A stretch of 64,000 nt of DNA, taken from positions 3,100,001-3,164,000 of the forward strand of contig JADILM010000001.1 in the NCBI GenBank assembly GCA_016617785.1, in the 5' to 3' direction. Made by a program: the position numbers and the translations under genes. Below the pieces are notes generated by a model, which was not told where the DNA came from, made no database searches, and saw only the letters and a program-made list of their open reading frames with translations. Origin of the DNA: Sporobolomyces roseus (Eukaryota > Basidiomycota > Microbotryomycetes > Sporidiobolales > Sporidiobolaceae). Positions 57,474 to 64,000 of the stretch are shown here, piece after piece (position 1 is the stretch's first letter; each line of letters begins with the position of its first letter).

Positions 57474-59267
57474 GTCTATCTCCTCAAAGCTGTAAGGTAA
57501 CTCGACTAACCCTTGTCTGACCGTCTTCGCGCTAATTACAGATTGGTACGCTGGTCTGGCGTTGGGCTGAATCTTGAATCGATTGTAGTGGGGTGAAAGA
57601 TTGAAGGTGAGTCCTCGAGGACTGGAGGAGTGCTCACGCGTGCACTAGTCTGAGAGTTGAGTTGGTCTGCTGGTGGATTCAGAGATGAGCAACTCTCGAG
57701 GCTAGTGAAACGCAATGAAAGGGAAAGGTAGGAGGGAAACTTCGCGTTTTGGAATTTTTGACATCTCCCGTCGCTGATAAGTTAGATTTCGAATTTCGAC
57801 CAACCCAAAGTCGACGGCCGATGCTCTTTCTCCTCACAGCTAGGTATATCACAATCGATGTTCACTTCCGAATATGCAAAGCGATGTTTCGCAAGTTTGA
57901 TCTCGGTTTCTTCTCAACGCTCGTTTCCGACGTTATAACGGCTGCTCTCGGCTAGCAAATCCGCTCATCGATCAACGGACATATACTTCTAATCCCGCCT
58001 GTCGAAAGCTAGATCAGACTCGAAACTCTCGCTACTATCCTCGCACGCTTTCAAAGACAAGTTTCGACTTCCCTCGAATCGCAAGCTCTGTCCGCAGGGG
58101 ATGCCTCCTGCTGGGCCGGTGGTGCATCAGCAGTAGTATGCTACAGGAGGTGGAGCCGCCGCTTTGGTCTCGCATAACGACTGTACGACTCGGAGAGCCT
58201 CTTCGAAATTCAATCGGATTCATTCGTCGCTCCTTGATAGTAGTCGAGTGCTCCTCGTAAACTGCTGCACGTCTTAGAGCGACTGAAATCCCACAGGCGA
58301 CGTCGGCCGGTGGTGTGAGCTATGAAAACATCATCCGAGTCTGTGAGTAGAGCGATGAAAGTGAAAAAGCGAAACGAATCCTCGCTGCACCTCGACCACG
58401 CAGAAGCATAGCCCGCTATCAGAACCTCCCTTCTCATTCTTCATCCCCACTTTTCTGCGTCAGGGATCGACAAATCGATCCTCGCTTGAACGTTTGAAAG
58501 CGAATCGTGGTCGAAAGGAGGACTCAAGAAGAGGAATAGCTTCTTCCTCTGATTTGATACGACGTGTGACTTGATCGGTAGTCTAGACGTAGTTTTGATT
58601 GAATGGGAGCTCTCCTCTGTCTTGCAGATTGTCCTTGAAGAGTTTGCGACCGGAAATCGAAGGAGACTTCAAATTTGTTTGAAATGGACTCGCTGTGAGA
58701 GTGCCGCTCTATTCACAGTCGATCTAGACAGAGAGGCACATATCTCCTGTAGCTCCTTTGGAAGCAAGGGAATGTTGTAAGAGGTGAGACGGACCAAGAT
58801 CAAGATTCTGAAAAGTGGTTTAATCCGCTACCACCACCTCACACAGCTCGAAGTGACTTACCAGCATGTCCAATACTACTATCGCTACTCCCTTAAGCTG
58901 TTAAAATGATCTCCACTACCGTCCTCGCTGTATTCCCGCTTCATTCAACCTCGAATTTCCCTGCTTCTTCCAACATCTCTCCGGACCGCTGAAACGATGC
59001 TGCTGTTAGGGCTGAAGGGTGTCTTGGGAGTGCAAGAGAGGCAGTGAGCAAGTCAAGAAGTCTTGAAGAAAAGTCCATTCCGTCCGCGGTGACAAGCTCC
59101 TCCTTTTTATTGACGACTCTCTCAATCCCTTTCACCCTCTACCGATACTCTCTAACTATCCAAGTGCTCAAGTCAGACCTGATTGAGTTATTGGAGAAGT
59201 TTCCGGCGTGAGTTCACTCTCTTAAGCGATAGAATTTCGCTAATTCCCTTTACTCTTGCCTCTCAGA
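57474..59267. other. 1.8 kb gene-poor divergent promoter region
   Basis: The longest gap in the window, between the bZIP start and the large disordered gene. No gene is supported. On the bZIP side there is no ATG on the minus strand for about 285 nt upstream of its start codon, so there is no uORF in the proximal leader. Several overlapping short frames elsewhere look random. Confidence 0.45.
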
Positions 59268-62200
59268 ATGTCCGATCCTTTACACAAAGAGCCTCAGACA
59301 AGGGTGTATCGACGAGTACCTCACTTCCATCATCATCATCAACACGATCAAGCTCGAGTCGGGGGAGAGAGAACAGGGTTCTTTAGGAGATTACTGGATC
59401 GGGTAGAAGGGAAACATGATGGAGAAGCAGCGTATAAGAACGGGAGAAAGGCTGATGGATACGAGGGAAGGGATGGTAGCGATGGAGCTCAGGTGGGGAG
59501 AAACAGGAGGGAGAGGTCCAACGAAGAAGGAAATCAGGTTCAAGGTCAGCCGCTCTCTTCTCGCCTTCATCCTAGCGAAGCTTATTTCGATCACACGCAT
59601 AGAGTATGCCCGTGGAGAGGAAGAGGGGACTCCAGCTGGTGAAACGGAATCAAGAGACACTGGTGCAGAGGAACGAGGTGAGTTCGCTGTTTCGCATTTC
59701 TCGTTCCTGCTCTGGCTGAAGCAAAGTCATCGCAGATACTCGCTTCGCAACTCGATCTCTGAGCCGCCAGCAGCGTGAAGAGCCCGAGAATGCACCTTTC
59801 GAACAAGACTCTCCTCCTTCAGATTCATCTTTCGACAGAACCGACTCTGAATCCGATCAAGAACCCTTACAACCTCGTCCAGCGTACAATACAACGCCTC
59901 TTCGATCAACTCTTCCGCCTTCTGCCTATCCACCGCCTTCGAATGGTCAACCTCCCTACTCTCCTCCTCTTCGCCAAGCTCCTCAGAACCCGCTACCTCC
60001 AAGACGACCTCCGATTCGATCTTCGGCAGAGCAGGAGAGGGAGAACGTAAGATGGATGGCCGAACATCCTCCTCCTGGCTCTCAGGCTCGACCGATCCAG
60101 CGAACGCTTCCACCCTCGCGACCACCTCCCGAATCTCATCGAAGAGCCGATCCTCGCATGGACGAAACCTCAACACCTCTCCGAGTGGATAGTCCCCGCT
60201 ACTCGTCTTCTGATGACTCTTCTATCGATTCTCCTCCTCCTCGCGTTCCCAGATCCTCGGAACTCGCAAATCCACAAGAACCAGAACGCAACCGATCTCG
60301 ATGGTCTCGCGCGTCGATGGATCCGCCTCGGGAAGCTACTCTATCGACACCTTCCGCTTCTCGACCTCTCACACAAGACTACCCTTCACCTCCTCGACAA
60401 GAACCGCGTCAGTTCGAAGAACATTCCAGTTCTGAGATGGATTCGGATGACCTTCCGCCTCGATTCCCCCGCTCTCGACCAGTTTCCTCAGTACAAAGTT
60501 CATCGCCTATGCCGATAGCACGAAGAAGGGACGAGAACAACCTCTCAACGAATCAAGACGAACTCGGTGAAGCTTCCGACCCTAGTCCTGCTCCTCCAGC
60601 ACGATATTCACGCCGTGCACGCGATATGGAGTCATCAGGAGTACCCCGAAGTCTGCAGAGAAGCGATTCCGTAGTCAATGAATTGGCGTCACCAACGAAT
60701 TCGGAGGAGGAGGAGGAAAGACCCGTTCGTTCGCGTCGTCAAAGACCTCCATCTGAAGCTTCGCCTCGCAACGACGTTGCTCCACCTCGTACCTATCGAC
60801 AGCACTCTTACACCGAGCCAACACCGCCTGAAGTTCGAACAAGCGAAGAGGAGAGCGACTACAACGAGCCGATTCCCCGTTCCCGTCAATCACTTCGGCC
60901 ACTTCCTTCTGAAATCCCCCCACCTCGAAACGGCACGATTCAGCCTTCTCGCCGAACGAGACCTATCGAAGAAAGTCAAGCACGACCACCGCCCTCTTTC
61001 GAACGTCCAGTCTCTCGACCAGTACTTCCCGAAGTCTCTGATTCCGACTTATCGACCCGCTCTCCAGAGATCGAAGACAACGAGTCGATGCTCCCTTCGC
61101 CAGAACCTATGCGTCGTCGTCGTCGAGCGAGGAACCTACAAACCACTCCTCCCGAACCTCCCACTCGTATACGATCTTCCACTCCTCCTCCTCCCGCCGA
61201 TACCCACACCGACTCGGAACAGTCTGAATTCGACCCTGAGGACGTTCCTGAGCCTTCGAGACGAGAAGTTCCGGCTCAATCACAGACAGCAGAACCTTCG
61301 GAGGAGGATGAACGCGTTGAGAGAAGGAAGAGAATGCCAACGCAAGAGGCGAGGAGAGAAGAGCTTGTAGCAGGAAGGGAAGAAGCAAGGAGCGAAGGGA
61401 GAGAAGAAGGGAGGCGCGAAGGAAGAAGGATCGGAGGTTATCAAACGGGTTCGTCGAGGGAGATGTCAGAAGGAGAAGATTCCGATTTCGAAGAGTCGAA
61501 GCCAGCACACGAAGGATCTCGACGGATGAACAGAGGATACGAAGAACCGATGAATTCTGTTGAACCGGAGGAGGAGGATTCGCAGATTCGACAACCGACT
61601 CGAAACCCTCGTCAACGAACGCTCGACGATTCGGCAGACGAGAACGCCCAAGATCATTCAATTCAGTCTCGATCTCTTCATCGTACTCTCACCTCGAATC
61701 CCGAGAGGAACATCGCCGAGGATGGGGAAAGTGAGTCGGACGAAAGTCAAGAAACAGCTCCTGGACCTCGACCTCGCAGACCCTTCGTTCCCGATCAGCG
61801 CCCTTCAGTACCTTCATCGACCCCTCGCGAGCCCGAGCAGCCTCTCGAGCCCAGCGAGTACTACGAGCGACGTCCTGAAGCAAGAATCCCCGAAGCCGAC
61901 AATTTCGATCATTCTACGTCTTCTTCGCCGGACTTCTCTCCTCCTTCTCGACAAGAGCGATCGAACTTTGACAACCAGGAGGATCAGTCAGATTTCAGCG
62001 ATCCCAATCCTGCCAGCGACGAATCTCGAATCTCGCAAACTTCGATCAACCGACCTCAAAACAGCTACATCAGGAGAAGCGATTCCACGCCCGATGACTC
62101 AGAGGAGGATTCTGCACCTGCTCAGACAAAGAATGAGCCAGTTTCCGGATCAAGGGAGGGATCGAGGAGAAATGATGACCTTGATCGAGATGAGAATGGT

Positions 62201-64000
62201 ACGAGGCGGGGAGAACCTATACGAGAGGAATCAGATGATGGCTATCATGAACAAGGTACGTCTCGCTTAGTATCGGAACTTTCACGAGAAAGTCTGACAC
62301 TCATTCTCGTCTGAGGTGATTGCAGATGAGCCTACTCCTCGAGAACGCGACGAATCGCACATCAAGCCGAACAATGCCTCGTTTGCCACTACTCGAGATA
62401 CCTCTCCCATCGAGGATAGCTACTCGCCCGCAGAAGTACAGACCGATTCGGAGGATGAAACTTCTAATCGAATGAGGAACGTCGAACCAACCTCGAACTA
62501 CGCCAGTCCAGCGTCGAAGAAATCGTACCGTAGCGACCAAGGTGAAGACTACAGCTCTCCTCCTGCGGTAGAAGATAACGAGTTCTCTGATTCAAGCTCG
62601 ACTGCTCCCTCTCGCATACCATCCCGTCTTCGCGAGGAACAAGCAATCACATCTTCAGTTTCTCCCTCCTACGACGACGACGTTAAAGCCGAGACGACGA
62701 CCGATGACAGGGCAAGTCGCAACGACCAGAGTCCCCCTTTCGATTCTTCTCGGAGGCCGCGTCGACTGGTCGAGGAGGAGGAGGATCGCACTCAACCATC
62801 TCGCGAGAGCGATGCTCCAGATCCGAATACTACTCGTCGATCAAGCTCGTATGTCGAACCGGAGGACAGCGATTCTAGCGATTTCGGGAGAGAGGAGGAA
62901 TCGAATCAAGCTTTCGACGACGTGCAATCTCAACCTCAGTCCCGTCAAGCCTTCGCTCCCGCTACTCGATCATCATTACTCCCGACATCATCCTACGAGA
63001 CTGCCGACTCGGATCCCGACCTCGATTCTGTTGATCCTGATCCGAAACGTCCGCCACATCTCGACAGCGAAACTTATGCTGCACCGCCTGTTCCCTCCTC
63101 CGCTTCACCCTACGACGTCACGCCTCGAGATACTCATCGAGACATCGACCCTTCAGTCGAATCACGAAGAAACGACACCTTCGACGAAGATCCTAAGCGG
63201 CGACAAGACGATTTCGAGGATTCCGATTCGGACCCTTCGAAGTACCGACAAAGAGACGAGTCGTCTGCTCGAGCAGGTTCACGAGACGTCGACTCAGAGG
63301 ACGAAGAGGAATCGACTGTTGGCGGGGATACTTCGAGGGGACAATCTAGATCCGAAGACAATGGTCAACAGCGCGAGTTTGATGCTGGCAGAGATAATGA
63401 AGGGAGAGAAGATGTAGAGGGAGAACTGGAGGATACAGGAGGGATGAGAAGGGGACGGAATCGAGAAGAGGCGTTTGAACCCGAAGGTAAGTCCCGCTCT
63501 TCTTCGCTCTCTTCGAATCGTGTCTGTGCTGAGACCTCATTGCGGTCCATAGACTCGACTCGTTATGGAGCAGATGATCGAAAAGCTATGTCCTCGACGA
63601 ATTATGCAAACTCGAGGCAAAGCGATCCAACGGAACTCGATGAACCAGAGGAAGGAGTGCAAACCGATTCGGAAGACGGAGAACCCCCTCGCACACAGAC
63701 TGGAGCTCTGTCTACTTCGGCCTCGGAAGAGTCTGGTCGACGGGAAGCTTTCGATGCTTCCTCAACCGAGCGAAACGAAACCTTTCCTGATCGATTCTCG
63801 AACACGCCTGCATCGAAGGAGGAGTCCGACGACTTTCGGTCCGGTGAAGATGAAGACCGATCTACAAGCTATCCGGATCGTTCACGCTTAGACGAGGACG
63901 GCGGTCAAGATTCCATAGCGGAGCGAGAATCGAGAATCAAGAACAATTCTTTGTCGGACGATGAGGCAGACGATCAGTTCGACGAACCTAGGAGCAGCTC
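59268..64000 (+). CDS. Very large disordered Ser/Arg/Pro/acid-rich protein, truncated at right edge
   Basis: Starts at ATG 59268 (MSDPLHKEPQTRVYRRVPHF), with a His run and GERTGFFRRLLDRVEGKHD. An intron of 58 nt ends at 59605 or so (donor CAAG/gtcagc), and a second ends at 59735 or so, leading to DTRFATRSLSRQQREEPENA. From there the frame is open to 62254, then two more short introns (gtacgt...gattgcag and gtaagt...ccatag) and it runs off the window: over 1,400 residues so far. Composition is Ser, Glu, Asp, Arg and Pro with short recurring pieces: VQTDSEDE and VQTDSEDGE, PRYSSSDD, SPYDV, RNDTFDED and many SDDSE-type casein kinase 2 sites. A charged helix-like stretch lies at REEARSEGREEGRREGRR. 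No folded domain is visible. Confidence 0.8.

Noticed and set aside
60678..61370. Alternative plus frame within the giant disordered gene
   Set aside because: Shadow frame; the true frame is open far longer and is linked by splicing to the start at 59268.

Overview
The window is nuclear DNA of a fungus, almost certainly a basidiomycete yeast or relative. Tremellomycetes is my best guess, made from gene architecture and protein style rather than any search. Genes are dense and cut by many short introns, mostly 50-70 nt, with gtgagt/gtaagt/gtacgt donors, ctgac-like branch points and cag/tag acceptors. Coding DNA is moderately GC-rich and intergenic DNA is pyrimidine-rich. I found no tRNA, rRNA, CRISPR or intact transposon.

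Layout. At 39-83 there is a truncated first exon (minus). At 576-2066 (minus) URA6 UMP/CMP kinase lies directly behind a 60-codon membrane microprotein, the two joined by a stop codon abutting a start codon. VPS2/CHMP2 (ESCRT-III) diverges from that pair. At 3.4-9.6 kb are a hypothetical ORF, ELF1 (minus) and mitochondrial succinyl-CoA:3-ketoacid CoA-transferase (plus). At 9.6-15 kb are an ERT1/RDS2-type Zn2Cys6-PAS regulator and two minus-strand proteins of unknown function. Twinfilin (minus) and ERG28 (plus) sit head to head at 14.9-17.5 kb. A membrane protein (minus) and a CUE-AlkB-GRF dioxygenase (plus) sit head to head at 17.9-20.5 kb.

From 20.9 to 24.7 kb three unrecognised, disordered, multi-exon proteins lie in a row on the plus strand. 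They are followed by an M13 metallopeptidase and the NOT4 RING E3 ligase (plus), then PIF1 helicase (minus). An AAAP amino-acid permease (plus) occupies 36.9-38.9 kb, inositol phosphorylceramide synthase (minus) 40.2-42.1 kb and THOC3/TEX1 (plus) 43-44.5 kb. Two conserved or unknown proteins (minus) follow, then a decayed fragment of the amino-acid permease (47.8-48.0 kb). A FAM210-like mitochondrial protein (minus) is head to head with DDX41 helicase (plus). The right part holds a 2H phosphoesterase, a small membrane protein (minus), an unknown spliced gene, a bZIP factor (minus), a 1.8 kb gene-poor gap, and the 5' part of a very large disordered serine/arginine/acid-rich protein that runs off the right edge.

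This is mainly ordinary housekeeping DNA with no obvious metabolic cluster. The most unusual points are the stop/start-fused URA6 pair, the CUE-AlkB-GRF fusion, a duplicated 45-nt exon, an in-frame 66-nt intron that decides a PPPY motif, a GC-AG intron in NOT4, micro-exons in ELF1 and THOC3, and the permease pseudogene. Gene spans below run from start codon to stop codon, introns included. Splice sites were read by eye and some internal boundaries may be off.
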